From positions 124,001-188,000 of the forward strand of contig JANTQA010000033.1 of assembly GCA_027625915.1 (NCBI GenBank): a stretch of 64,000 bases of DNA, written 5' to 3'. The notes under the pieces were generated by a model. That model was not told the DNA's origin and made no database searches. It was given only the letters and a program-made list of their open reading frames with translations. The position numbers and the translations under genes are program-made. This document shows positions 34,926 to 46,278 of the stretch, in pieces (the stretch's first letter is position 1; every line of letters starts with the position of its first letter). This stretch comes from Anaeramoeba flamelloides. Lineage: Eukaryota; Metamonada; Anaeramoebidae.

Positions 34926-35438
34926 CTAATAATTTATTTCCCCAATTGCAGCCCAATTAAGATGCCAATCCCACCCGTTTACCTTGTTTGGATTAATACC
35001 AGAGCGATATACCACTACATAAAAGGAACTTTCTGTAACTTCATAAACTGATGTGCCTCCTTTTGTAGAGCAATGGTAATCATTACCACCTAAATTGGTG
35101 ACAATTGTTGGTATTTTGGAAAAGTTGCAGCTTGAAATATCAATTTTCAACTTGACATACGAATCTTGGTATTCTTCCCAATCTGTTTCTTTTAGTTTGG
35201 TTGATCCAAAAAAAATTCTTTCCTTTTCGCACATTTCGCTGGAATAATAATTCTGAATCTGAAATTGAGGCAACGTCAAAATTCCATTTTCCAAACCATA
35301 GATTTTTTTGTTTAATTTTTTGATTTGTTTTTCAAGTTGTCGTGAATAATTTAATTTTTTCTCAACAGCTTCTAATCGTTTCATTAATTGTGAATTGTCA
35401 TTATTCGTTTGACTAATTTGAGACGTAGTTGTACTCAT
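34926..35438 (-). CDS. Coiled-coil protein with Trp/Gly-rich C-terminal domain, unknown function
   Basis: 170 residues from the first ATG (35436-35438). The frame stays open 29 codons further upstream, but no ATG lies there and I treat it as leader. Residues ~20-55 form a heptad-like coiled coil (LEAVEKKLNYSRQLEKQIKK). The C-terminal ~110 residues hold a spaced pattern that I believe is shared by short proteins of several protists and oomycetes: W..Y...YVKL.IDIS, F...PTIVTNLGGNDYH, GGTSVYEVTESSFYVVVY, ending WHLNWAAIGE. A beta-sandwich of lectin-like type is a possible fold, not established. There is no signal peptide at the chosen start. It is a single exon, TAG at 34926-34928. The domain resemblance is from memory and would need a profile search. 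Confidence 0.8.
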   Translation of the reverse strand: MSTTTSQISQTNNDNSQLMKRLEAVEKKLNYSRQLEKQIKKLNKKIYGLENGILTLPQFQIQNYYSSEMCEKERIFFGSTKLKETDWEEYQDSYVKLKIDISSCNFSKIPTIVTNLGGNDYHCSTKGGTSVYEVTESSFYVVVYRSGINPNKVNGWDWHLNWAAIGEINY

Positions 35439-35799
35439 TGCTTGAATTAACTTTGTTATATTTGAAAAAACTTTTAATTTTATGCAGAAATGTAAAAAAA
35501 TGATAATTTTTGCTCTAAATATCACGACAAGAAAAGCACAAAAATTGTAGTCACTTTTTTTACTTTACAACACTTTTGTTTTTTTCAAATTGTTCAAAAT
35601 TTTGAAGGGAACTACAAGATCACAAATCAACAACTTTCAATTTAAAAATTTTTACAAGAAAAACTTCTAAAAACAACACATTTAAACAACTGTCCACTTT
35701 AAATAAATTTTCATAATTGGATCTCATCAAAATAGTTTCAGGTTATTGAAGTTATGAAATATTTTTCTTTTGAGATAACTTTCGAAAAAATGTCAAATA

Positions 35800-36405
35800 A
35801 ATTCTAAGGATATCTTTTATTAAGGTTTACAATCCCTATAATTTGATTAAACATTATCTTGCATAGGGTGTAATGACGGTTAATTTGGTTCTTTTCTAAT
35901 CGATTTTGTGCTTGGTTTGGGTTTTAATAGTGGTTCAAAATTGGCAATTTTTATACAATTTAATTTTTTTTTTACGAAATCTAAATTGAAGAGTGTAAGA
36001 CGAAGATATCAGAAGGGAAGTTATAAAGAAATATGGTTTATTGGTTATTTATTGATTAGAATTTTTCATTAGGAGGGTTTTATTGGGATCTTTTAAAAAA
36101 TAAATTATTTTTTCATTTGATTAATTGATGAAAAAATAAAACAAAATTTTCATGAAAACCTAAAAATTTAAATTTATTCTTAAACTTACCTACAAATCTA
36201 TTAATGTTACACTCTACGATTCTGATTTCTGATAAAAAAAAAAAAATAAATTGTCAAATCACTATCACAACTCATACCAAGTACAATATTGATTTGAAAA
36301 GAACCAGATTAACCAGTCCTTACACCCTACACAAGATAATATTCAATCAAATTACAGGGATTGTAAAGTTTAAGGGATTTCTAAACAAAAAAAAAATCTT
36401 CTCAT
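35800..36405. mobile_element. Foldback element with ~130-bp arms
   Basis: Left arm landmarks 'ggtttacaatccc', 'attatcttgcatagggtgta' and 'ggttaatttggttcttttc' are mirrored on the right as 'gaaaagaaccagattaacc', 'acaccctacacaagataat' and 'gggattgtaaag'. About 280 bp of AT-rich DNA separates the arms. A related half-arm lies in the kinase intron at about 51550-51690. The open frame 36204-36407 belongs to the right arm. Confidence 0.75.
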
Positions 36406-36608
36406 AAATTTAATAGAAAATTCAAAAAAATTTTACCACATCTTGAATTTGAAAAATTAAGTAAAAATCTGATTAATCTAAAATCAAACTTTGTTTTAAT
36501 ACTATTGTTATTTGAAAAATCAAAAGATCAAAATTTTTATTTGGTTTTCCAAAAAGAAAAAATCAAACACCATTAATTAAAAAAAACCACAAAGTTCCCA
36601 ATTTCATA

Positions 36609-36809
36609 TACAGTCAGTTTCACTTTTAGGACACAAACTTTCTACGAAATTTAAAGCACAAAAAAATCTCAAATTAAGGCCCAAAATTCAAATTCTAGTA
36701 AAATAAATTGTAAAAAAAAACAAATTCCAAAAAATGTGCTTTAATTTCAGATTTTTTTGTGCTTTAAATTTCGTTGAAAGTTTGTGCCTTAAAAGTGAAA
36801 CTGACTGTA
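36609..36809. mobile_element. MITE family A, well-preserved copy
   Basis: TA-CAGTCAGTTTCAC to GTGAAACTGACTG-TA, 201 bp, a full palindrome. The halves differ at a few sites ('aaagcacaaaa' against 'ttgtgctttaa'). Confidence 0.92.
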
Positions 36810-36934
36810 GATAAAAAATAATTTAAACCTCAAGTATCTTGAAAGTTTGAAATGTTCTATTTTTCTTTTAAATTCTTTATTTGAAAAACATACTCAATAT
36901 TTTGTTCTATTTAATATACTAAAAATAGTATTTT

Positions 36935-37990
36935 CAGAAATGAATTATTTTTTTTTACCTTTACTCGATTTTTCTCATTTTTGAAAAGTTCAAAATCTAA
37001 ACAAATTTCTAAATTATTTCAAAAAAAAGATTTTCTTTGAAAGAAGAACGAAATCTTATTATCTAGAAAACTGTAAAAAATATACACTAAAAATGAAACC
37101 ACTAAGTTCTAAAATAACTCAATATAAAAAATCTATTTGAACAAGAAGAAATTACAATAATTATTTTAAACTTTTAAAAATTATTATTTTTTTGATTCAA
37201 AGAACAGTTCAAATCAATTTGTTCGTTTGAAAAAAAAAAAAAAAAACGAGTAAAAACCAAACAGAGAAATTAAAAATTATCCCAAAATACTTTTTAAAAA
37301 CCGGGAAAAATCAACTTATAATCAAAAAAATACTTTATACTTTGATTATTTATAATCAATAATTACTAATTCAATCTTAATTTTTTCCCAGTGGGTTATT
37401 AACAAGATAAAGACTAAAAGTATCAATAGACTTTAGGATTATTTCTCAATTTTTTAAAGATTTTCAAACAAATAAAATTAATTCAAATTAAACTAAAAAA
37501 ATAAATAATAGATATTTCCAAAGAACTGGTTATAATATTTATTTTTTGTTTATACTCTTGAAATTTCAAAAAGAATATTACATAATTTTATAAATTCCAC
37601 AAAATTTAATACTACAATATTTATGAATAAAATCAATGATCATTTTTTTTTGGATCCCCAGTGATTCAATATCTGATTGATTTTTAATGTATTTTTAAAA
37701 TAATTTTTAAATATCAAGGCTATTTGTTCAGAAAAACTTTCAGAAATTATTAAAAGTGTGATTTCTTTATTCTAAAAAAAATATTGTTAATTTTTCTTTT
37801 TCTAATTTGATCTAAAAAATCCAAAACAAACCGATCAGATCTTTTGGCTAAAAATTTAATTGTAAAAAAATGATCTTTTAAAAATGTTAAGTCGTCTAAA
37901 ATTATTAAATGAAGTTTGTGTATCAAGTTTAATTGTATATTTGCAAAAATAATTACTCTATTACCTTTGAGTACAAAAAAAAACAAAAAA
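36935..37990 (+). repeat. Diverged dispersed repeat (family K), copy 3
   Basis: Shares the ordered landmarks of 12070-14075, including 'atgaaaccactaag', 'gggttattaacaagataaag', 'ttcaatatctgatt' and 'attaaaagtgtgatttcttt'. A reverse-complement fragment of its left part lies at about 40900-41250. The minus-strand open frame 37750-37986 is internal and not protein-like. Confidence 0.45.
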
Positions 37991-38049
37991 AGAGTTAATA
38001 ATCTCTTAAATTATTTTTTTGTATCATTTCAACACTTGAAAAACTTCTA

Positions 38050-38251
38050 TATAATCGGCTTCAATTTTAAGATACAAACTATCAAGGAAATTTAAGGAAC
38101 AAAAAATATCTCAAATTAAGGCACATTTTTTAGAATTTTTTTTTTCATCAAGTATTTTACTAGAATCAGAATTTTATGTCTTAATTTGAGATTTTTTTTT
38201 ATATTTTGAATTTTCTTGAAAGTTCGTGTCTTAATGGTGAATTTGACTGTA
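38050..38251. mobile_element. MITE family A, diverged copy
   Basis: 202 bp. The right end TTTGACTGTA is kept; the left end reads TATAATCGGCTTCA instead of TACAGTCAGTTTCA. Arms 'atacaaactatcaaggaaa' and 'ttcttgaaagttcgtgtct' are still complementary. Confidence 0.75.
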
Positions 38252-38719
38252 TTAAAATTATTATTATACTTTTTATAAAAAAAAATGATAAAATAAAAAG
38301 GATTTTTGTTATAAAGATTTTATAAAATTGTTTTAATTGTTTTTTTTTTTTTTTTGAGAAGAACATGAATAGTATGCTTTAATAAGATATATTGTATTTA
38401 TTTTTCCAAAATTATATTCTATTATTAATTTGATAATTTCTATTTCAAGTTTTTAAGTTATCTCTTTATCCTGATTAAAAGAAGTATTTTTGTATTTTTT
38501 TTTATTATTTAAAATTATTTTTATTGGATAATATTTAATTTTATTTATTAATTTCCAATATTCAAGTTAAAATTCAATTATAAAATCGAATTGTTTTATA
38601 AATGCAGTTAATTTTTTATTTAAAATATCAAATAGTTTTTTATTATTAAATAAAATATAAACTACATTATATATGTTATTTAACTACTTTTTATTACAAG
38701 GTTAATTAAAAATAAAATC

Positions 38720-38916
38720 ATCCATCCAGTTCAAATTTTAATCTACAAACCCACAGTGAAATTTAAGGCATAAAAAAATCCTTAATAAAGGCAAATTTTT
38801 TGGAGTTTTTTTTTCACAAATTATTTTTCTTAAACAGAATAATGTACTTAATTTATGATTTTTTTGTTCCAAAAATTTCGTTCAGAGTTTTTAACTTAAA
38901 ACTGGAACAGACTGTA
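38720..38916. mobile_element. MITE family A, strongly diverged copy
   Basis: Recognised from 'gtgaaatttaaggcat', 'aaaaatccttaataaaggca' and the end GGAACAGACTGTA. It is about the same length as the family but with many changes, so it is an old insertion. Confidence 0.6.
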
Positions 38917-39795
38917 TATTTCACGGTTATTTATGGGTAAGTCCAAACAATCTTTATAATAATAAATTGTATAAAAAAAATCAAAAAAAAAAAAAAAAAA
39001 AAAGAAAAAGAAATATATTAAAAAGATTTTTTGAGAAGTAATTTGCAAAAAATATATATAAAAAAAATATCTTTAATTATGAACTCCGAAAAAACAAAAT
39101 GATGATATTTTGATTAATTTGATAAAAATTTACATGACTGAACATGAATATTCATTCTAGAGTTTGTATATTTAAACAGTGTAATTTCTTTTTTCTTTTG
39201 GATCCGATTTGTTTTAAACACATTTTTTTTTTCCTTTATTCTTAATTTTTATTTTTAAGTTATCCATACTTTCATGTTTCTGTATCAATGTATTAGTAAG
39301 TTTACATATGATATTTTTCGTTTTTAACTATTTTATTTAATAGAAGAAAATTTATATAGAAAAAAAAGGAAAAAAATTAAAATATAAAAAATTTTATCAT
39401 TGAAAATAAAGAAAAAATTGATCTTTTATTTTATTATCAAATAATTATTTAAAAATCTTGAAAATTCAAAAGATCTATAAAATTTTTTTTAAAATATCAA
39501 GAGTCAAAAAAACAGAACTTTTTTGTATTATAAGAAGTATTTAGATAATAACTATTATTTTATATAAGCTTAATTTCAAAAATAGGGGCAAATTTTTGAT
39601 TGAAAAAAAAATGTAGTTTCTCATTTAGTGAATACCAAAACTCAACCCAGAAAAATAAGAACTTAAAACTAAAAAATAACTGTCTAAAACACCCTTTTCT
39701 GTTTTAATTATTATTTCTATTAAAAGAATAGAGAAAAGAAACCCATTAAGAAAAAAATAAATCTGACCCTATTTTTGAAATGATTTTTCATCTTA

Positions 39796-40160
39796 AAATT
39801 ATCCATTTAAGATTTACCATCGCTTCCAAGAACCTTTTGAAACAACTTTCCATCAGAGTTATCAGATTTTTACTATTCACCCATTTGGTATCAACCCAAA
39901 CTTTCCTAGATACCCTTTTCAAGATAAAAAGAATCTCAACAAAAGAAAGAAAAAGAAAAAGAAAAAGAAAAGAAAACGAAAACAAAACCAATTTTTTGAA
40001 TGGACAACAAAGAACTCAAAGATAAAATGAATACGATCACATTCATCACATTGACTCCAAATGAAAGAGAAAAGAAGATCTTATTTGATCTTGCTATTTC
40101 TTCACTTTTCAAGGAACCATTGTAACTCATTAAAGCAAATTTGGTTGATACTTGTTTTCG
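39796..40160 (+). pseudogene. Possible coding relic, unidentified
   Basis: Composition here is less A/T-extreme than its surroundings. The + frame from 39809 reads like protein (PFKIYHRFQEPFETTFHQSY and on to PFGINPNFPRYPFQDKKN), then a Lys/Arg run and a stop near 40028. It has no ATG after the in-frame stop just upstream. A second + frame from ATG 40001 gives a 41-residue stretch (TFITLTPNER, LFDLAISSLF) ending at 40125, after which a third frame stays open briefly. This looks like a decayed or misjudged host gene. I cannot name the family; it could also be an exon of an unspliced gene. Confidence 0.35.
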
Positions 40161-40461
40161 AAGCAAACACTTCTTGGGTGTTTTACTTTCTTTGAATTTT
40201 ACAATCCCTTTCCCCAATGCTAATTAATCTCATCTCTTGAATATTAACGGTTTTCAAAAATGTTCTTGTTCATTTAACATAAACATAAAAATATGGAATC
40301 ATTTTGAAAGAAAAATTGCAAAAAAATGAATTCAACTTTGGGAAATTTTCATTAAAAGAAGATTGTTTCTTGATATTAAATATTCAATAATGACTTTTAA
40401 AAGATATTGGGTTCAGAATATTTGATTAACACAACACACATACCAATAATTTAGAAAATAC

Positions 40462-40663
40462 TACAGTCAGTTTCACTTTTAAGGCACAAACTTTCAACGA
40501 AATTTAAGGCACAAAAAAAATCTAAAATTAAGGCACAAAATTTGGAATTTTTTATTTTACAATTTATTTTTACTAAAATTTGAATTTTGTGCTTTAATTT
40601 GAGATTTTTTTTGTGCCTTAAATTTCGTTGAAAGTTTGTGCCTTAAAAGTGAAACTGACTGTA
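40462..40663. mobile_element. MITE family A, well-preserved copy
   Basis: TA-CAGTCAGTTTCAC to GTGAAACTGACTG-TA, 202 bp. It is nearly identical to the copy at 21369-21568 and among the least eroded, hence probably one of the youngest. It lies just inside a 26-bp end motif. Confidence 0.92.
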
Positions 40664-41758
40664 ATGATGACCCTATTTTTGAAATTTAGCTTATATATGA
40701 GAAATATTAATTAGAATTTCTTTTGGAAAGATTTAAAAAGATGTAGAATAATTGTAAAGGCTATTGATAAATTAAATCTTAGCTTTATTTCTTGCTCACT
40801 GAAAAAATTAATATTAGAATATTAATTATTAATTAAAAATAATCAAATTAAAAAGTATTTCTTTTGGGATTATAAGTTAAGATTTTCCTGGTGTTCAAAA
40901 AGTCTTTTCAAAGAAATTTCTCTATTTGGTTTTATTTCTTTATTTCTCATATTTTCTTTTTAATAAATTGAATCATTGATTTGAACCGTTCTTTGAATAA
41001 AAGGATTTATATTTTTTCAAGTCCAAAATAATTATTGTAATTTACTGTGAACTTAAGTGGATTTTTTAAACATAAGTTATTTCAAAACGTAAAGGTTTCA
41101 TTTTGAAAGTACATTTTTATATACTTCATTCTTCGACAACACAATTTCTTTCTTCTTCAAAAGGTAATATTTTGAAATAATTAAGAAATATCATAAATTT
41201 TGAACTTTTCCAAAGAAAACAAAAGGATTGGACTTTAAAAACAATAATTCGTTTTGTTTTAATCACACAAAAGAAAGTTTGTTCTGATCGATATTTTTAT
41301 TTTGAATTTTCAATTTCAAGATTGGTTATTTTTTGGATTTTTCTATTAAATTTACTGGAAGACATTTATTCTGGTTGCAAGTCATGTAAGGAATTGATTG
41401 ATATTTAATTGATTCCGCGTGTGTGTGTTTGTTGTCATGTGGACTCGGGCTCTTTTTTTCAAAGAAAGTACGTTAATAATGATCAACAATTAAATAATAA
41501 AAATGTTTTTTAATTCTGTTATAAAAAACAATCTGTAAAAAAAAAACAAACCTCAAAGTGGGTTGTGAAGATGAAGAAAATATGATTTTATAGCCCCCCT
41601 CAGTGATTGGATGAATTGTTTTTAAAAAGAGATCAATTATCATTTTTTCACTTTCTTTTTAATTTCATTATTTTTTTTTATTTTGTTGGATTAGCAACAA
41701 AATAACAATAAGGGATTTTTTGAAAAATTTCAAAGAAAAAAACACAGGCAAAATTTCA

Positions 41759-43927
41759 ATGGAAAATCGAAATAAAACAAATGAAAGCTTAATAACAAGT
41801 ATGTCTGGAATGGGGGAGATAAAAATTCATTATCCAAACCTAAATTCAGATAAAAATTTAGAAATAATAACTCTTAATTTGGGTTTTGAAGAGCCAACTC
41901 AGCACATTAAAAAGCAAGGAATAAAAGAAACACAAGAACTGACAGGTGTAAGTAATCAAGAAAAATCGAATCAAAACCCGGAAAGGAAGATTGAAATTAA
42001 GAAACAAATCAATGAAATTATCGAAACTGAAGAAAGCCAACCAGAAAATGATGAAATCGAAATAATTGAAAAAAAAAAAAAAAAACAAGTAGAAACAACA
42101 AAGGGAGTCTCTAAAACTGAAATACTCGAGCAAAGGCGTTTAAGTTTGTCATTTAGTGTTGACAATGAAATCGTCACGTCAGAACTAACGATCAAACCAA
42201 ATCAATTCTCAGAAACCAAACCTTCTAATTCTCAGCAAAAGAAAAGATCAAAATCAAAAATCATCAGTAGTGAAGAAGGGAATGGTGATCTCGAAGTCCA
42301 AGAAGGAAACGATGGTGATGATAAAAAAGAAGAAGACGACGACAAAGAGAAAGATGATGAAAAGGATGTGTATAGTGATGATTCTGAGTGGAAGGAGGAC
42401 GTAGACATGGAAAGTGAATTTACAAGTTCTGAGCAAGAATATCTCATCGAGATCGAGAAGCCAAAACAGAAACAAAAAGGGAAGAGAAGATCTGGGAATT
42501 CTAAAAAAAAAAAATCAAGAATAATACACAAAAAAATCCTCAAAAAGCCGAAAGGAGGCCCTAAAGAATTTCACAACTGGTGTTATGAAAAGCAAAGAGC
42601 ATACTTGAGTTATGAGACGAACAAAAATTCCTATTTTTTTCGATTTAATGAAAAAGGTGAAAAAAAAAAAGTCGGGGTATGGTCAAAGGCAGAAGAAAGG
42701 CTGTTTGTCAAAAGGTGTGAAGAATTTGGCGTTGATCGGGACTGGGGATTGTTCTCAATGGCAATAAAAGGAAGGGTTGGGTATGTGTGTTCGAATCATT
42801 TTAGGAAACTCTTATTGGAAGATCAACAATTTCGTGAAAAATATGGACAAAAATACGAAGTGAAAGATGGGAAACTAATTTTTAAAAAGTATCTTGATAA
42901 AATCAAAATGCTTGAAAAACAATCTAATTTGGAAAAAAGGCCCAAAAGAAAAAAAAAGCAAAAGAAAGAAACAAAAAAAAAACGAAGAAAGCGTAAAGAA
43001 CATAAGCATCGAAAAACCAAAGAGCAAAGCAGAAGAAAGGAAAAAACCCAGAGCCTGATTGATCGCAAGACAAAAAAGAGATCTCAATTTGACAGTGAGA
43101 GTGAGTTGGAAGAAGAACCCAAAGAAAAATATAAGAAATCAAGGAAACATCACAAAAATAAAAGTGGCTCTTCAAAAAAAGATTACGAGAAAAAGTATCG
43201 CGCTGGAGAGAAGGAATTGCAGAAATTGAAAAAAAAAAGAAAACACAAAGACCAGGATCGATCACGAAGAGCCGACAAAGGAGAAGAAAGAAAAAGATCT
43301 TCAAAAAATGATGATATTAAAGACAAGAAAAAAGCCCCATCAAAAAAAGCAATAAAGTCAGAGAATGATAAAAGAACTAATAAAGGTAAACGTAGCAGTA
43401 GCAAAAGCAAAAGCAAACAAGTAAAAAATGAGAAATATCATAATAAGCACAAGCATAACAAAAAAAGACAAAAGCACTCAAGCAAAGAAAAATTAGATGA
43501 CTATACAAACAAAAGAAATCAAAAACATTCAAAACGTAAACAGAAATCAAAAAAAATTAAAAAACAAAAAATTCGAAAAGAAAAGAAAAAAAGAAAAATT
43601 AAAAATTCTGATTCAGACCAAATCAGCTCGGAATATATTGACAATTCCTTTGATGATATTTCAGATCTTGGTTTGGACAACTCTTCATCATCAGACAGCT
43701 TGAGTCTTTCTTCTGGCCCTGGCTCTGGTTCTAATCCTGATCCTGATCCTGATCCTGATTCTAGTCATGATTCTGATTCTAATTCTGAAAAATTAAATTT
43801 TGATCATAATGAAAAAAGAAATAGAAATAATATTTCTTTTGATCCAAATTTAAATAAAGATTCCTTTGATGAATTTGATTCAGATGGAGATGAAGATGAA
43901 GATCCATTTGGTGATTTTGATTATTGA
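41759..43927 (+). CDS. SANT/Myb-domain protein with charged tails
   Basis: 722 residues from the first ATG (41759); 13 open codons precede it without an ATG. The only folded region I recognise is a single SANT/Myb-like module at ~303-355: Trp308 in GVWSKAEERLF, Trp329 in DWGLFSMAI, then GRVGYVCSNHFRKL with Tyr342 and Phe348 in the third-helix positions. GRVGY-type third helices occur in protist Myb-like proteins. An acidic block (~184-221) precedes the module. A long Lys/Arg/Ser-rich region (~385-620) follows, with SR-like pairs. The C-terminus (~615-722) is Asp/Ser-rich and includes a Pro-Asp repeat near 660. A nuclear chromatin or transcription/splicing role is likely from this make-up, but the partner and target are unknown. 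There is no intron. Many frames on the other strand are shadows of the biased codons. Confidence 0.85.
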   Translation: MENRNKTNESLITSMSGMGEIKIHYPNLNSDKNLEIITLNLGFEEPTQHIKKQGIKETQELTGVSNQEKSNQNPERKIEIKKQINEIIETEESQPENDEIEIIEKKKKKQVETTKGVSKTEILEQRRLSLSFSVDNEIVTSELTIKPNQFSETKPSNSQQKKRSKSKIISSEEGNGDLEVQEGNDGDDKKEEDDDKEKDDEKDVYSDDSEWKEDVDMESEFTSSEQEYLIEIEKPKQKQKGKRRSGNSKKKKSRIIHKKILKKPKGGPKEFHNWCYEKQRAYLSYETNKNSYFFRFNEKGEKKKVGVWSKAEERLFVKRCEEFGVDRDWGLFSMAIKGRVGYVCSNHFRKLLLEDQQFREKYGQKYEVKDGKLIFKKYLDKIKMLEKQSNLEKRPKRKKKQKKETKKKRRKRKEHKHRKTKEQSRRKEKTQSLIDRKTKKRSQFDSESELEEEPKEKYKKSRKHHKNKSGSSKKDYEKKYRAGEKELQKLKKKRKHKDQDRSRRADKGEERKRSSKNDDIKDKKKAPSKKAIKSENDKRTNKGKRSSSKSKSKQVKNEKYHNKHKHNKKRQKHSSKEKLDDYTNKRNQKHSKRKQKSKKIKKQKIRKEKKKRKIKNSDSDQISSEYIDNSFDDISDLGLDNSSSSDSLSLSSGPGSGSNPDPDPDPDSSHDSDSNSEKLNFDHNEKRNRNNISFDPNLNKDSFDEFDSDGDEDEDPFGDFDY
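43736..43757 (+). repeat. Hexanucleotide microsatellite inside the SANT gene
   Basis: Tandem 'cctgat' units encode a Pro-Asp dipeptide run in the acidic tail. Its length could vary between strains without changing the frame. Confidence 0.8.
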
Positions 43928-44034
43928 TTTTGCTTTTATTTTATTTTTTTTTTAAAAATTTTGATTATCTTTAATTGAATTCTTTAGCTTTATCATTTTA
44001 ACTAATTTTTTTTTTTTATAATGATTATTTTGAA

Positions 44035-44420
44035 TTTTGGAAAAGATAGGAACTCTACGACACTTGTCCGTTAGGTTTCTTTTAATTTATAAGAAGAGAG
44101 TAAAATCTTTGATTTTATTCAATTCTTTTGAACAAAAAATTAAAAAAAAATGGGAGTTAGATTTTCCAGAATTTAAAAGATTAGAGCAAAATTATAGATT
44201 TTATTCAATTCTTTTGAATTATGGGAAAGATAGATCATCGAGACACTCTACGGCACTTATCCGTACGCGGCGTTAAATTTTCTCTATTCTTTTAAATTTC
44301 AGAAAAGCGCCGTTAGGTTTTTTTAAATTTTGAAATCAAAAGAAAATTTTTGTAGGTTTTTATTAATTCCTTAAATGAAAAAAATCCGAAATGCAACTGT
44401 AGGAATCTAAGGCACTCCTC
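44035..44420. repeat. Family C hairpin cluster
   Basis: Contains 'agtaaaatctttgatttta', the linkers 'gacactctacggcacttatc' and 'ggaactctacgacacttgtc', and 'gcgccgttagg'. It has the same grammar as 33185-34030: linker, hairpin, linker. Confidence 0.7.
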
Positions 44421-44820
44421 TAATGGTTAGACTTTTATTTAGAAATTTTAATAAAGAATCATGATTTTCCTTTACCATTAACTGATGAAAAGATAAATAA
44501 TGAGTCTTATTTTTGAATAATATCAAAAGATATTATTCTTTAATTGTTTATTTTTTTTGTTTATTTGGAATAATTCTTGAATCCAAATTATTCGATTTTC
44601 TTCATAGGATGGGTTGTCCCATTGATAAATGATCGATTATCATCTATTTCAAATCTAGAATAATTTGATTTTTTGCACATTTTTCAAAAATTTTTTATTT
44701 TTTCTTCTTTATCATAAACATAAGAATATCTGTTTATATAATTTGTGAAATTTCTTTATGTCTAAAAAAACAAGTTGAATATTTCATTTGTAAAAATTTT
44801 TTACCATAAAGAAAAATGTA

Positions 44821-45240
44821 AACACCATTTCAAAAATTTTAACTTGGCTGAAATAATAAATTAAAAAATAATATATCCTTTAGTATTCAAGAACAACTAA
44901 TAATTAAATCTGATTTTTAATTAACTTTTTAATCAATCTAAATTTATGAAAAACCTGATATTTTAAAAAAATAAAACACCAAAATAAAAAAAAGTGAGTC
45001 ACAATTTTTGAAAATAACATTACAGTTTTTTTATAAATGAACTTTTACTGTAAAAAAGTTAACAACTGTATTTTTTATTGAAACTTAACTTCATTTTAAA
45101 TGACATAAAATAGTTCCGATTTTCTTTATGATTATTTGTCTTTTTAAAGATCTTTTTTTTTTTCCACATGATCTTTTTCAAAAAAAATTAGCATATATAA
45201 AAAAAAAATAAAATAAAAATTTGAAAAAGTAAAAGAAAAA

Positions 45241-45282
<42 letters not shown>

Positions 45283-45441
45283 AAAACAAAAATTTGAAAA
45301 AGCAAAACAAAAATTTGCAAAAGTAGAAAAAATGATTCTGATCCAAAAAATTGAAAATATTTTTTTTAAAGAATACTGGAATAAACCTTCAAAACAACTT
45401 CTATTAAGATTATAAAGTGACTCAATTTTTTTGAAATCTGG
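44821..45441 (-). mobile_element. MITE family E copy 4 (inverted)
   Basis: Reverse-complement of 28050-28712, complete with both end regions ('catttcaaaaattttaac' on the left, 'aagtgactcaattttttt' on the right). The internal T-rich centre appears here as a long A tract. Confidence 0.8.
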
Positions 45442-46278
45442 CTTATTTTAATTCTTGAAATTAAGAAAGTTTTGGATGTTTCGACAATTTTTTAAAAAAA
45501 AAAAAAATTAAATACTTTTACAAATTTCCATTGATAAATAATAATCTCATAATTATTCAAAAAAATTTTTTAGAATCTTGGAAAATTATTTATCAAGGTA
45601 TTTTTTTTATTGTAGTATACTATACAGTTTTGACTTTATATAAGTAATTTTTACAAGTGAATTACTGTTAAATTCTCACTCTTATATTATTTTATTAACA
45701 ATTCAAATTTTAAATTTTATTTTAATAACAATCATCTTATTTGGATTTATAAAGGATATTTACATAAATATATGAATTTATATATTTTTAGTAAAAATAT
45801 TTTTTTTTTATTAAATTTATCATTGTTTTCGAGATTATTATAATTTTAAAAATTACTTTATGAACAAAACTTTTTACAAAATCTTTTATTTATATATATA
45901 TAATTTGATATCTTTTCTAAATTTATATTAAATCACTGTAAATTGTTCATAATTTTTTAAGAATATCAAATAATTTTTTTCAAAAAATTATTTCAAATAG
46001 CTAATAAAACTCTTAATTATAGAGTTATTTATCTCTAATTTATTCTTTTTTTATTAAATTTATATTATATTTTATGTTTTTCTCTTTTGAAAATTGGTAA
46101 TATGTTCATGTAAATAATGTTTTAATAACGCAAGAAAAATCTTTCTTTTATGCACTTTCCTTGTGAAGAATTATAGTAAAAAATACAATGTATATTATAC
46201 CAAATACAGTAAATTCTAACTTTATAGAAAAAAAAGGTTAGAATTTCTTCTCTTTATTTGCAATTAATTGTTTATTAG

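Larger units (their letters stand above)
39566..40695. repeat. Region bounded by inverted 26-bp motifs
   Basis: 'taagcttaatttcaaaaata' followed by 'gggg' at 39566 is mirrored by 'ccctatttttgaaatttagc' at 40676. A third half-motif sits at 39767 ('ctgaccctatttttgaaatg'). The same motif occurs as a pair at 20546/22759. Inside are a family A MITE (40462-40663) and a coding-like relic. Whether this is one element or chance pairing of solo ends is open. Confidence 0.45.
35439..41758. other. 6.3-kb region of repeats between two genes
   Basis: From left to right: a foldback (35800-36405), family A MITEs (36609, 38050, 38720, 40462), a family K copy (36935-37990) with an inverted piece near 40900-41250, A/T-only sequence (38260-38700, 38940-39560), and a higher-GC possible coding relic (39796-40160). 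The final ~500 bases before the SANT gene include a short GC-richer patch (41410-41450, 'ccgcgtgtgtgtgtttg', 'catgtggactcgggctc') that may be promoter or leader. Confidence 0.5.

Noticed and set aside
41405-41452. GC-richer patch followed by a T run, a possible small RNA gene
   Set aside because: No recognisable RNA fold or internal promoter; more likely leader or promoter of the SANT gene.
41858-43416. Several Phe/Ser/Leu-rich minus-strand frames opposite the SANT gene
   Set aside because: They mirror the Lys/Glu/Ser codon bias of the real plus-strand gene and have no motifs.
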